From MED660 sp002691025 (GTDB lineage: Bacteria > Myxococcota_A > UBA9160 > UBA4427), in contig NHDZ02000031.1 in the NCBI GenBank assembly GCA_002170485.2, forward strand, positions 1 to 64,000: a stretch of DNA of 64,000 bases, written 5' to 3'. The first letter of the stretch is position 1; every line of letters begins with the position of its first letter. The notes below the pieces were generated by a model. It saw nothing but the letters and a program-made list of their open reading frames with translations, did no database searches and had not been told where the DNA came from. Made by a program: the position numbers and the translations under genes. Of this stretch, positions 52,022 to 60,287 are shown piece after piece.

Positions 52022-53113
52022 TTACTCGACAAAGGCTGTACTCACACATTCTTCTTCATACATGAGTTCGCGTTCAAAGCGAAACGCGTCTCGCGTGCCA
52101 CAGATACCTCCGGCAGACCATTGAGGGAAATCCTGAGCGCCTTCTGCAGCATACGGGGGAATGTCTTGATACCGCCAAAACTCTTCCGGGGGGTAGGATT
52201 GGCACCACGACGGCGGATCTGCAACCTCGCACTGCGCCGATGGCTGACTGCCGCATGAACCCGCGTAAAGCCTCGGACAAAGCGCTGGCGGGTTGGGCAC
52301 ATCGCATGCAGGAATCGGCGGGTCGGGCGGGGGAGGCGGGTTTGAGCTGTTGGGCTGCGTCGATCTGAAGACGGAGCGATAGAGGGTGAAACTGCCGGAC
52401 GCATCACAGAACTCCGCCACTTCTGCTGACGGGAGATCACCGTTCGCCGAGTCCGGGAAGAGCGTCTTTTTATAATCGATGACCATTTTGCAAAATCCAA
52501 CCCCCGGCGCGAACGGACTTTGCAAGTCCTCCCAAACCACTTCACCCGAAACCTGCACCTCAACGGGAAAGTCGAATTTGACCGGGAAAATATCTTCGTC
52601 GGCCGCACAGTTGTCCGGCCCTCGAGGGGCTGCATTTTGGTCTGTCTGGCAAGTCGTATTCTGGATTGAGCCTGTGATGGTTGCGTCCTTGATCTGATTG
52701 CCCTCAAGGCGGCCATAGAAAGTCATCCATTTGCTGATGGGGAGCGGACCGGAGGGAAGGAGATCCGGAGTGCAGGTGAACTGGTTGTTGATGGAAAGAA
52801 ATCTCCCAGTCAGGCGCAACCCACTGTCCTCTTGACCGCAGTTTTGGCACGTGCCTTTGAATTGCAGGGAGGATGTCAACTGCAAGAACTGATTCTTCAG
52901 GGCGCCGGCATTCTTAGGCCTGTTCTCCCCACCAGAATTATAGGCCAACGCAAGACTGTATCCGGGCAAATTGGGGTCGGGTTCATAGATGCTCCAAAGC
53001 CCCTCGATATTGATCGCGTTCGCCGACGAGCCGCTATCCGAGCTACAGGCGTCCAGAAAGAAAAGCGCTGCCAGACCGGCTGTCGCTACGAGAAATACGC
53101 GTTTGAGTCGCAA
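52022..53113 (-). CDS. Cys-rich lipoprotein with Pro-rich hinge, unknown
   Basis: TTG 53113 is favoured by a GGGTGG tract 6 nt upstream (ATG 53155 is the alternative). A lipoprotein signal ends FFLDAC, then a Ser-rich spacer. The mature part (about 340 residues) contains roughly 18 Cys. After a proline run (NPPPPPDPPIP) come two related Cys units, CDVPNPPALC and CEVADPPSWC. The pattern suggests an extracytoplasmic disulfide-rich surface protein. No family was recognised. Confidence 0.68.
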   Translation of the reverse strand: MRLKRVFLVATAGLAALFFLDACSSDSGSSANAINIEGLWSIYEPDPNLPGYSLALAYNSGGENRPKNAGALKNQFLQLTSSLQFKGTCQNCGQEDSGLRLTGRFLSINNQFTCTPDLLPSGPLPISKWMTFYGRLEGNQIKDATITGSIQNTTCQTDQNAAPRGPDNCAADEDIFPVKFDFPVEVQVSGEVVWEDLQSPFAPGVGFCKMVIDYKKTLFPDSANGDLPSAEVAEFCDASGSFTLYRSVFRSTQPNSSNPPPPPDPPIPACDVPNPPALCPRLYAGSCGSQPSAQCEVADPPSWCQSYPPEEFWRYQDIPPYAAEGAQDFPQWSAGGICGTRDAFRFERELMYEEECVSTAFVE

Positions 53114-53373
53114 TGGGCACCACCCTTTTGAGTTCGACTTTCGGCCGCAGTCCATCCGGAGATACGCTCACCCGAGAGTGAACCCAGAGCGTACCACCTG
53201 CATTCGACTCCGGGCAACCGACCGCCTGGGCGCCCTGATTGACGGGGGCCGCAACTTCATCGCCCCTGCATCCCTGACGCGATCAAAAGAGAAAACCGAT
53301 TCGAGTCGTACAAGCGCACCAAATACAGAACATTCGAGGATCCCCGATCGCGTGCAACCTACCCCCTCTCCCT

Positions 53374-54288
53374 GTGCGATTTGGATTCCCTAGGGGCGAC
53401 TCCTCGCGCGGGCAGGCCGCCTTGCCCATCGCCACCGGCCCTGCCCTGGGTCACACTCAGCAGGTGGACGCTCGCCGTCAATTCAAGCAGCTGATCGATC
53501 AACCCGAGTCGGACATCCCGCTCGCTGAGGCCGCCCTGTGGATTTCAGCCGAAGCGCGACCCGAAGTCGATGTGGCGCACTGGCTCCACGAGATCGATCA
53601 ACTCGCCCATCGTATCGCCAGCGGAATGGACGGCTCCGAGTCTCCGCTCGCACAGGTGGAACTCCTGAATCAAGGCTTCTTTGAACGCGAAGGTTTCGGC
53701 GGAAACGAAGCCGACTACGCGAATTCCAACAACAGCTTTCTTGACTCCGTGCTGGAAACCCGAAAGGGAATCCCCATCACGCTTTCAATCCTGTACATGG
53801 AAGTGGCGAAGCGATTGAAAATTCCCGCAAAGGGAGTCGGCTTTCCGGGTCACTTTCTGGTCAAAATCGAAAAGGATGGAGCCGAGATCCTGGTCGATCC
53901 GTTTTTCCGCCGGATCCTGAATCAGGATGACTGCGAAGATCTCCTTCGGCGGGTCGCCGGCGAAGAGGCCTCCCTCACACCTGAAATGTTGCAACCCACG
54001 CCGAATCGGGAAATCCTGCAACGGGTTCTTCGAAACCTCAAGCTTCTCTATATACGAGACAAGGGATTCGAAGACGCCTTGGCGTGCAGCGATCGGATTG
54101 TGGATCTCGCCGGAGACAACCTCTCGGAGCTGCGCGACCGGGGACTTCTTTATCGTGAACTCGAGTGTGCGGCCCCCGCCCTGGAGGACCTCGAGAGATA
54201 TATGGCGTTCTGGCCGCAAAACCCGGATGCCGAAATCCTGTCGGGAATCATCGAAGAGCTCCGCTCCGCGGTCCAGCACATCCACTGA
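53374..54288 (+). CDS. SirB1-like transglutaminase-family protein with TPR-like C-terminus
   Basis: The 304-residue protein contains FGGNEADYANSNNSFLDSVLETRKGIPITLSILYMEVAKRL, the SirB1/YchA signature (pieces about 108-150), and VGFPGHFLVK. The C-terminal 90 residues form two TPR-like helices (LLYIRDKGFEDALACSDRIV; LLYRELECAAPALEDLERYM). The usual catalytic Cys of transglutaminases is not evident. GTG 53374 is the longest start; GTG 53464 is an alternative. Function in other bacteria is unknown. Confidence 0.8.
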   Translation: MRFGFPRGDSSRGQAALPIATGPALGHTQQVDARRQFKQLIDQPESDIPLAEAALWISAEARPEVDVAHWLHEIDQLAHRIASGMDGSESPLAQVELLNQGFFEREGFGGNEADYANSNNSFLDSVLETRKGIPITLSILYMEVAKRLKIPAKGVGFPGHFLVKIEKDGAEILVDPFFRRILNQDDCEDLLRRVAGEEASLTPEMLQPTPNREILQRVLRNLKLLYIRDKGFEDALACSDRIVDLAGDNLSELRDRGLLYRELECAAPALEDLERYMAFWPQNPDAEILSGIIEELRSAVQHIH

Positions 54289-54410
54289 AACGCCCCCAGG
54301 GCCGCTTCGAACGCTTGATTTTGAGGGCTCAACTACTCAAATCGGTTCCCATGGATACACTATCCTAAGTTCACAGGTCGCATGAGGCGAGCCTGAGCCG
54401 GAGTCTTTTC

Positions 54411-56645
54411 ATGGTCCGATATACCATTCTCGTCGCCGCGATCCTCGCCTTCCTGGGCATGTACTTTTTGAGAACCCCCCAGGAAATTCAGCCTGAAGGA
54501 GACGGATCCCTCGCGGTGATGTCGAACGAGGCCGGCGACTCTGCTGCACCCGACTCCCGAACCGCATGGATCGACGATGAGCGGATCAAGAATGCCGACT
54601 CCGAACCCGGAAACTGGCTCGCCTACGGTCGCACCTACGAAGAACAACGATTTTCTCCCTTGACCCAGATCAATGCGGGGAACGTCTCCCAACTCGGGCT
54701 CGCCTGGTCCAAAGACATGGGGACCAATCGCGCCCAGGAATCTACGCCCATCGTGGTGGATGGCATCATGTACTTCACGAGTGCCTGGAGCCGGGTCTAT
54801 GCCGTCGATCCACTCACGGGCGAAACCCTCTGGTCCTATGACCCGAAAGTCCCCGGCGAATATGGACGACGAGCCTGCTGCGATGTGGTGAACCGGGGCG
54901 TCGCCGTCTACCAGGGACGCGTCTATGTGGGCAGCCTCGACGGTCGACTCATCGCTCTCGATGCATTGACGGGAGAAGAGATCTGGCAGGTCGATACCAT
55001 CATCGACCGAGACCGGTTCTACACCGTGACGGGAGCGCCTCGCGTCGCCAACGGCAAGGTCTTCATCGGCAACGGGGGCGCCGAGTTCGGCGTTCGAGGC
55101 TATGTGAGCGCCTATGATGCGGACACAGGTGAAATGGTGTGGCGCTTCTTTACCGTACCGGGCGACCCTTCTCTTCCCTTTGAACAGCCCGAATTGGCCG
55201 AGGCCGCCAAGACCTGGAAGGGGGGCAATTGGTGGGAGATTGGCGGCGGGGGCACGGTCTGGAACTCCATCGTCTACGATCCTGACTTCAACGTGGTCTA
55301 CCTCGGAGTCGGCAACGGCTCGCCCTGGACCCGAGCCATCCGCTCACCCGGAGGTGGAGACAACCTCTTTCTTTCGTCCATCGTGGCCGTGGACGCCGAC
55401 ACGGGTGAACTGAAGTGGCACTACCAGACCACGCCCGGCGACAACTGGGACTACACGGCCGTGCAAGACATGGCGCTGGCCGACATGGAAGTCGATGGCG
55501 AGATGAAGAAGGTCCTCCTGCAGGCTCCCAAGAACGGCTTCTTCTATGTGCTGGATCGCGAAAACGGAGAGCTTCTTCGGGCCCACCCCTACGCGACGGT
55601 CACCTGGGCGACCCACGTCGATATGGAGACCGGAAGACCGGTTGAAAACCCGGACCTCGACTACTCGGAGAAAGAGAAATGGGTGCTCCCGGGTCCGCTC
55701 GGCGGACACAATTGGCAGGCCATGTCGGTGGACGCTGAATCAGGACTCGTCTTCATTCCCGTTCAGGAAAATCCTCTCATCTACGGCATGGCCGAAGAGT
55801 TCAAGGAAACCGGTCTCTACAAGAGAAACCCCGGTCGCTGGAATCTGGGTGTCGAGCTGGGGCGTGTCGTCCAACACTTCGTCAGCAATCTCGCGGATTG
55901 GCCGCTTCCTCGCGGCTACCTCAAAGCCTTCGATCCGCTCACCGGCGAAAGTGCCTGGGTGGTGGAGATTCCTCACTACTGGAACGGAGGCGTGCTGGCC
56001 ACGGCGGGAGATCTGGTCTTCCAGGGTGACGCCTTGGGGATGTTCAAGGCCTATAACAAGCAGACCGGCGAACTGCTCTGGGAATTCAACACCTACACCT
56101 CCATGCTCGCGCCCCCGATCACCTACGAGATTGACGGCACCCAGTATGTATCGATCTTGACCGGGAGTGGTGGAGGCGACCTCTTCGGAGGTGCACCGCT
56201 TCCGCCTGTCCCCAACCCGGCTTCTCTGGATTACAACAACTACGGACGGATGCTGGTCTTCAAACTCGGAGGCGACGCACCCTTTGAAGCGCCCCGAGCC
56301 AGAGACATGACCATCCCGGAACAGCAACTCGCTGGGCTCAGCGACCCCGAGATCGCCCATGGTGAGCGGATGTACCACGAGTATTGTGCGGTCTGCCACG
56401 GACTCGCGGTTCGATCCGGCGGCGTGATCCCGGACCTCAGGCAGATGGATGATGGCACCCATGAAGCCTTCAACCAGATCGTGCTTGAAGGCATCCTGGT
56501 CCAAAACGGCATGTCGGGGTTCGGTGACGTACTCGATGTCGAAGACTCCGAGTTGATCCACCACTATGTCCGAGCCCGTGCCCATGAAGACCGCGAGGTC
56601 GCCCTGGGCAATCAACCCGGGCCACGCTGGACCTGGCAGGACTGA
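54411..56645 (+). CDS. Quinohemoprotein (PQQ) alcohol dehydrogenase, type II-like
   Basis: The 744-residue protein has an N-terminal membrane anchor (TILVAAILAFLGMYFL). The PQQ propeller contains the adjacent Cys pair Cys156-Cys157 (RACCDV), GNGSPWTRAIRSPGGGDNLFLSSIVAVD with the catalytic Asp of GDN, PGDNWDYTA and repeated DPLTGE/DADTGE tryptophan-docking units. A C-terminal cytochrome c domain holds one heme site CAVCH at 659-663. The Asp is followed by Asn-Leu, not a second Asp two residues on, so calcium rather than lanthanide is expected. It oxidises alcohols in the periplasm and passes electrons to quinone or cytochrome. Confidence 0.94.
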   Translation: MVRYTILVAAILAFLGMYFLRTPQEIQPEGDGSLAVMSNEAGDSAAPDSRTAWIDDERIKNADSEPGNWLAYGRTYEEQRFSPLTQINAGNVSQLGLAWSKDMGTNRAQESTPIVVDGIMYFTSAWSRVYAVDPLTGETLWSYDPKVPGEYGRRACCDVVNRGVAVYQGRVYVGSLDGRLIALDALTGEEIWQVDTIIDRDRFYTVTGAPRVANGKVFIGNGGAEFGVRGYVSAYDADTGEMVWRFFTVPGDPSLPFEQPELAEAAKTWKGGNWWEIGGGGTVWNSIVYDPDFNVVYLGVGNGSPWTRAIRSPGGGDNLFLSSIVAVDADTGELKWHYQTTPGDNWDYTAVQDMALADMEVDGEMKKVLLQAPKNGFFYVLDRENGELLRAHPYATVTWATHVDMETGRPVENPDLDYSEKEKWVLPGPLGGHNWQAMSVDAESGLVFIPVQENPLIYGMAEEFKETGLYKRNPGRWNLGVELGRVVQHFVSNLADWPLPRGYLKAFDPLTGESAWVVEIPHYWNGGVLATAGDLVFQGDALGMFKAYNKQTGELLWEFNTYTSMLAPPITYEIDGTQYVSILTGSGGGDLFGGAPLPPVPNPASLDYNNYGRMLVFKLGGDAPFEAPRARDMTIPEQQLAGLSDPEIAHGERMYHEYCAVCHGLAVRSGGVIPDLRQMDDGTHEAFNQIVLEGILVQNGMSGFGDVLDVEDSELIHHYVRARAHEDREVALGNQPGPRWTWQD

Positions 56646-56684
56646 CGCTTCCCACTTCCGTGCTTGATCCAATCCACGAGAGAT

Positions 56685-57257
56685 TCAATCCGGAAACGGA
56701 GGCGAATCCTTGGCGGGCAGGCTCGGAGGCGGGACTGAATAGAACTTGAAATCGACCTCTCGATCCTCAGCGCCTGGAATAGACCGGACGCCGGCTTCCA
56801 GGTCGGCGACCTGAGGCGGAGGCTCCGAAGCGTTCAGTACGCCTCGGGTTCGTCTTCCATTGAGAACCTCACCTTCCTCCAATTCATCGAGGGCGCGTTG
56901 GGCTTCTTCGGCGGTGGCCTCATCCCAGGGCACGGCATGGGCTCGAGGCGGGCCGCTCACCGCACCCGATTCATCCAGGGCGCGAAGCCAGTAATAGATA
57001 TGACCCGGCTCGGAAGAGCCTTTGTCGGGGTCTTCGATGCTGATCCACAAAACGCGAAACTCTGAAGGCATGGGCTGATTGCTCGGCCAACCCAGAAGGC
57101 CCTGATAGCCCAGCCAGGTTCCGAAATAGAGCCCGGAAACCAGCAGGATGGCCAGCCCCTTGACCCACACCGGATAGCGGGTCGCCAGGGTCAGGCTGAG
57201 CAATAGAGCGGCCACGGCCACATAGGCCAGCGTCAGGGTCAACACCGAGCCAGTCAC
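56685..57257 (-). CDS. Membrane protein with periplasmic domain, partner of ExbB/ExbD-like pair
   Basis: The 190-residue protein has two N-terminal helices (VLTLTLAYVAVAALLLSLTLA; GLAILLVSGLYFGTWLGYQGL), then a soluble domain with FRVLWISIEDPDKGSSEPGHIYYWLRALD, an acidic EEAQRALDELEEGEVL segment and a Pro-rich tail. It overlaps the upstream gene by 4 nt. No family was recognised; the location within a MotA/TolQ-type operon is the main clue. Confidence 0.65.
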   Translation of the reverse strand: MTGSVLTLTLAYVAVAALLLSLTLATRYPVWVKGLAILLVSGLYFGTWLGYQGLLGWPSNQPMPSEFRVLWISIEDPDKGSSEPGHIYYWLRALDESGAVSGPPRAHAVPWDEATAEEAQRALDELEEGEVLNGRRTRGVLNASEPPPQVADLEAGVRSIPGAEDREVDFKFYSVPPPSLPAKDSPPFPD

Positions 57258-57871
57258 GACTTCTCACCGGCCATACGGACGAGCAGACTCTTCGGAAGTT
57301 CATTCGTCCCTTCCACCTCGCCGTCTGAATCGATCGTAAAGCGCAACGCCGTCTGCTCATCTCCGGCCCCAGTGAGATGACGCGTTCCGTAGAAGACCAG
57401 GGAGACTTCCGGGTTCAGCTTCTCGACCTTCACCGTCACCGGCAGGCTTTCCGCGTAGTTGGCCTTGAAGTGCAGGAGGTTGACCACATACTCGCCCGGC
57501 TGGAGGGCGCGCAACGTCACCGTCTCCTGGTTGAGCGGGTTCGAAACCTTCTCTCCATCCAGGATCACCTGATCGGCCAGGCGCCCACGATCATCCCGGT
57601 CCAGATGCATGAGGCCCGCATCCCGGTTGTTGTACCAGAGGAGTTCCCCACCCGGGCCCTCCACCAGGGTATCCACATCATCCGGATGTCGATCCGGCCA
57701 ACGCACCGTGATCAGCATCTCTGCTTTCGGAGACACCTTGCCCTCTTCCTTGGAGTCATCAATCAACAAGATGGAGAGGATGAAGAGAAACGCAAAGCCC
57801 AGCAGGACGTTGAAGAGGACATCCGTAAAAGCATCCTGGGAGTCCGCTTCGCGAAGGCCTCTATGCCGCAT
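57254..57871 (-). CDS. ExbD/TolR-like protein with enlarged periplasmic domain
   Basis: The 205-residue protein has one N-terminal helix (AFTDVLFNVLLGFAFLFILSILLI) with an Asp just before it, the place of the proton-path Asp in ExbD/MotB. The periplasmic part is a beta-rich domain (MLITVRWPDRHPDDVDTLVEGPGGE, LQPGEYVVNLLHFKANY) larger than ExbD's. It overlaps the channel gene upstream by 11 nt and the next gene by 4 nt. No OmpA-type peptidoglycan motif is seen. Confidence 0.72.
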   Translation of the reverse strand: MRHRGLREADSQDAFTDVLFNVLLGFAFLFILSILLIDDSKEEGKVSPKAEMLITVRWPDRHPDDVDTLVEGPGGELLWYNNRDAGLMHLDRDDRGRLADQVILDGEKVSNPLNQETVTLRALQPGEYVVNLLHFKANYAESLPVTVKVEKLNPEVSLVFYGTRHLTGAGDEQTALRFTIDSDGEVEGTNELPKSLLVRMAGEKS

Positions 57872-58658
57872 CCGAATCCACGGGCGTGCCGGCCAGGAAA
57901 GCGAGGCGGTTGATCATTTCCGCCACCGATGAATCAAGCAGGTGATATTGCGCCTTGAGGAGGGTGCTGGTCACCAGGCCGGCCAGTGTCGTATAAAGCG
58001 CGACGGACATGCCTGCACTCATGGCGGCCAAGAGCCCCTGCATGACCTTCGGATCAAAAGAATCCATCTCGCCTACGGGAATCAACATGAGGATGAAGCC
58101 CACCACCGTACCGACCAACCCGAGCTTGAGAAGAAGGTCACTCACGAAGTGACCCAGGGCGTGACGATTCGAAAGTTCATCGCCCATGGCTTCGAGAAGA
58201 ACCGACCTTTCGGAATCACCCTGCTCGCGCACGCGTGAGAGGAAGAAGCCCACACGCCCCTCGCCGTTTGCTGGGAGCGCGTGCTTTTCATTCGCCGTCG
58301 CTTCGAGTTCAGACAGGATCTGGCGCTCTCCGGATAGGCTTCGGGCGAGCCAGAGCCAGTGAAGCGTGGCCAGCAGATAAAGGACGAGGATGACCGAAGA
58401 GATATGACTTCGATCCACCGTCAGTCCCTCGCGAAGCAGTCCGAGTTCGGCCAACAGATAGAAACCGAACGCGATCAGAAATGTAATGATCAGCGCCCGG
58501 AGTGTGAGGTGGTTGTTCTTGAAGGGCTTCACGATGGCGGAAGGGTAAATGACATTGGCTCCTGCATCCACAGAGCCAGGATACGAGAGGAAAAGGGGCC
58601 CGGGAGCCGAGACGGTCTCTTCATTCGGAAGCGTCCCCCTCGCCGGCGGGAGAATCAC
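57861..58658 (-). CDS. MotA/TolQ/ExbB-family proton channel
   Basis: The 265-residue protein has two N-terminal helices (LRALIITFLIAFGFYLLAELG, SSVILVLYLLATLHWLWLA), a cytoplasmic charged loop and two further helices with the MotA_ExbB signature LLLKLGLVGTVVGFILMLIPVG and AMSAGMSVALYTTLAGLVTSTLL. It should pair with the ExbD-like protein as a proton-driven motor. The GTG at 58658 lies within the GST gene and has no ribosome-binding site; a start near residue 45 (IVKPF) is plausible. Confidence 0.85.
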   Translation of the reverse strand: MILPPARGTLPNEETVSAPGPLFLSYPGSVDAGANVIYPSAIVKPFKNNHLTLRALIITFLIAFGFYLLAELGLLREGLTVDRSHISSVILVLYLLATLHWLWLARSLSGERQILSELEATANEKHALPANGEGRVGFFLSRVREQGDSERSVLLEAMGDELSNRHALGHFVSDLLLKLGLVGTVVGFILMLIPVGEMDSFDPKVMQGLLAAMSAGMSVALYTTLAGLVTSTLLKAQYHLLDSSVAEMINRLAFLAGTPVDSDAA

Positions 58659-59379
58659 GATTCAACTTTGAAGTCGCCGCCATGGAACTTCCGCCCGCCG
58701 CCACCTGGGCCTTCCGAGCCGCGCTCCACTGGTCGACCTCCGATTCAGGCACACCGTATGCGAGCCCTCGCCCTACTCCGGGACGCGCACGGACCCGGGC
58801 CACCCAGTCTTCCAGATTCGGAATATCGACGATGGGAATCTTGCTCCACTTCCAACCGCGAACCCAGGGATAGATGGCGATATCCGCAATGCTGAATCGC
58901 TCCCCGCAAACCCACTCCTGTCCTTCCAGTTGACGGCTCAAGACTCCCATCAATCGTTGCGCCTCGGTGGCAAACCTCTTGAGAGGATGTGCCTTGGCGG
59001 CGGGATCCACATCATCCATGTAGCGGGTGTAGCTCAGCTTGTTCCCGAAAACGGGACCCACATTGGCGGCCTGCCAATAGACCCACTGCAAGACCTCGAA
59101 ACGCGGAATCCGATCTGCCGGGAGGAGCGGAGAAGAAAAGCGCTCCGCGAGATACTCGAGAATCGCACAACTCTCCATCAAGTTGAGGTCGCCATCCACC
59201 AAAGCGGGGATCTTCTGATTCGGGGAGACCGAGACGAACGCGGGTTCAAATTGCTCCCCCTTCATGAGATTGATCATCTCCACCTGGAGATCCGATAGGT
59301 CATGACCCTCTTCCCGCAGTTCCTCCAACAGAATCGAAACCTTCCAACCATTGGGAGTGGGTGACGTCAATAGCTTCAT
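58621..59379 (-). CDS. Glutathione S-transferase family protein
   Basis: The 252-residue protein has an N-terminal thioredoxin-like domain (MKLLTSPTPNGWKVSILLEEL, QKIPALVDGDLNLMESCAIL) and an all-alpha C-terminal domain (NKLSYTRYMDD to ADIAIYPWVRGWKW). The pattern resembles YghU/Nu-class GSTs. Residues 235-252 are a polar tail. It overlaps the MOSC gene by 4 nt and the channel gene by 38 nt. Confidence 0.87.
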   Translation of the reverse strand: MKLLTSPTPNGWKVSILLEELREEGHDLSDLQVEMINLMKGEQFEPAFVSVSPNQKIPALVDGDLNLMESCAILEYLAERFSSPLLPADRIPRFEVLQWVYWQAANVGPVFGNKLSYTRYMDDVDPAAKAHPLKRFATEAQRLMGVLSRQLEGQEWVCGERFSIADIAIYPWVRGWKWSKIPIVDIPNLEDWVARVRARPGVGRGLAYGVPESEVDQWSAARKAQVAAGGSSMAATSKLNRDSPAGEGDASE

Positions 59380-60287
59380 GTTGTCTTCCTCGCTTTGTGT
59401 TCCGTTGCGCCAGGTCCATCAGGGTCAGGAAAGACCCGCCAGGATGCAGGAACCTTCTTGAGGCCCCCGTCTTCCAGGACTTCCAGCTCGCTTCCCCGCT
59501 GGATGAAGCCGCTTCCTTGTGGGACACAGTTCTGACCAAAGAGAACCCCCTGCTCGCTCTTCCTCATCCTGGCCAATGTCAAAAGAGGTTCCTTTCCTCT
59601 TTCGGCTGTTTTTGGATCCACCGTCGTCACCCCACAACGATCACAGGGCTTCACGATCTCCAACTCCATCCCTCCCACTCGAACCCGGACCCAATCGTCC
59701 TCTTCAAAAGCCTCGCAACCACGCACCACAAGATTCGGCCGGAACCGATTCATGGTGAGCAGGTCGGCATCGGGATCCCTGTCACGAATGGCTGTATTCA
59801 AGGCTCGCAATGAAGCCTCTGATGTCAAGAGAACGGGATAGGCGTCGGGAAAAGCGATGGGGACAACACCTCGCGTCCACTCGGGATTGGATCGCCTCTC
59901 CATATCCGGATCACACGCCACCAATCGACAAGAAGTTCCCAGCCACTCCGTCAGCCACGCGTCGGCCTCTTCCGAAACCAGGAGGGCCTGTCCTTGGAAA
60001 CGCCAGACACGAACTTCGATTCGTTCCCTTGNCGACACATCAGCCCGNAAGGGGATCGAAAGNTCGGGCATNCCCGGGGCCCGAACCTCCAGCGCATCAG
60101 CCACCCTGGTGGGCCCCACGAGAGCGAGTCGCGGCTGCTCGCGCTGGGTCACGAAATCACCCGCGCCATCCACAATCATGAAACGTCGATCCAGTGCGGG
60201 CCCTCGGGCGTCCATCTCCATCTTCTGCAGAGACACGCCCCGGCACCCCTTGATGGGGTAGACGTTCAACTCCGTGACTTCAATCAT
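59376..60287 (-). CDS. MOSC-domain protein, YcbX/mARC-like
   Basis: The 303-residue protein has a MOSC_N barrel (ELNVYPIKGCRGVSLQKMEM, GPALDRRFMIVD) and the MOSC domain with likely Mo ligand Cys in KPCDRCGVTTVDPKTAERG. GVLFGQNCVPQGSGFIQRG ends the fold. YcbX-like enzymes reduce N-hydroxylated bases and related compounds with molybdenum cofactor. Four codons near residue 75-90 contain N. It overlaps the GST gene by 4 nt and follows the DUF3604 gene with an 8-nt overlap. Confidence 0.87.
   Translation of the reverse strand: MIEVTELNVYPIKGCRGVSLQKMEMDARGPALDRRFMIVDGAGDFVTQREQPRLALVGPTRVADALEVRAPXMPXLSIPXRADVSXRERIEVRVWRFQGQALLVSEEADAWLTEWLGTSCRLVACDPDMERRSNPEWTRGVVPIAFPDAYPVLLTSEASLRALNTAIRDRDPDADLLTMNRFRPNLVVRGCEAFEEDDWVRVRVGGMELEIVKPCDRCGVTTVDPKTAERGKEPLLTLARMRKSEQGVLFGQNCVPQGSGFIQRGSELEVLEDGGLKKVPASWRVFPDPDGPGATEHKARKTT

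Noticed and set aside
56685..58658. ExbB/ExbD-like trio as a Zorya defence system
   Set aside because: Zorya needs ZorB with an OmpA-like peptidoglycan domain and cytoplasmic ZorC/ZorD or ZorE effectors; none of these is present.
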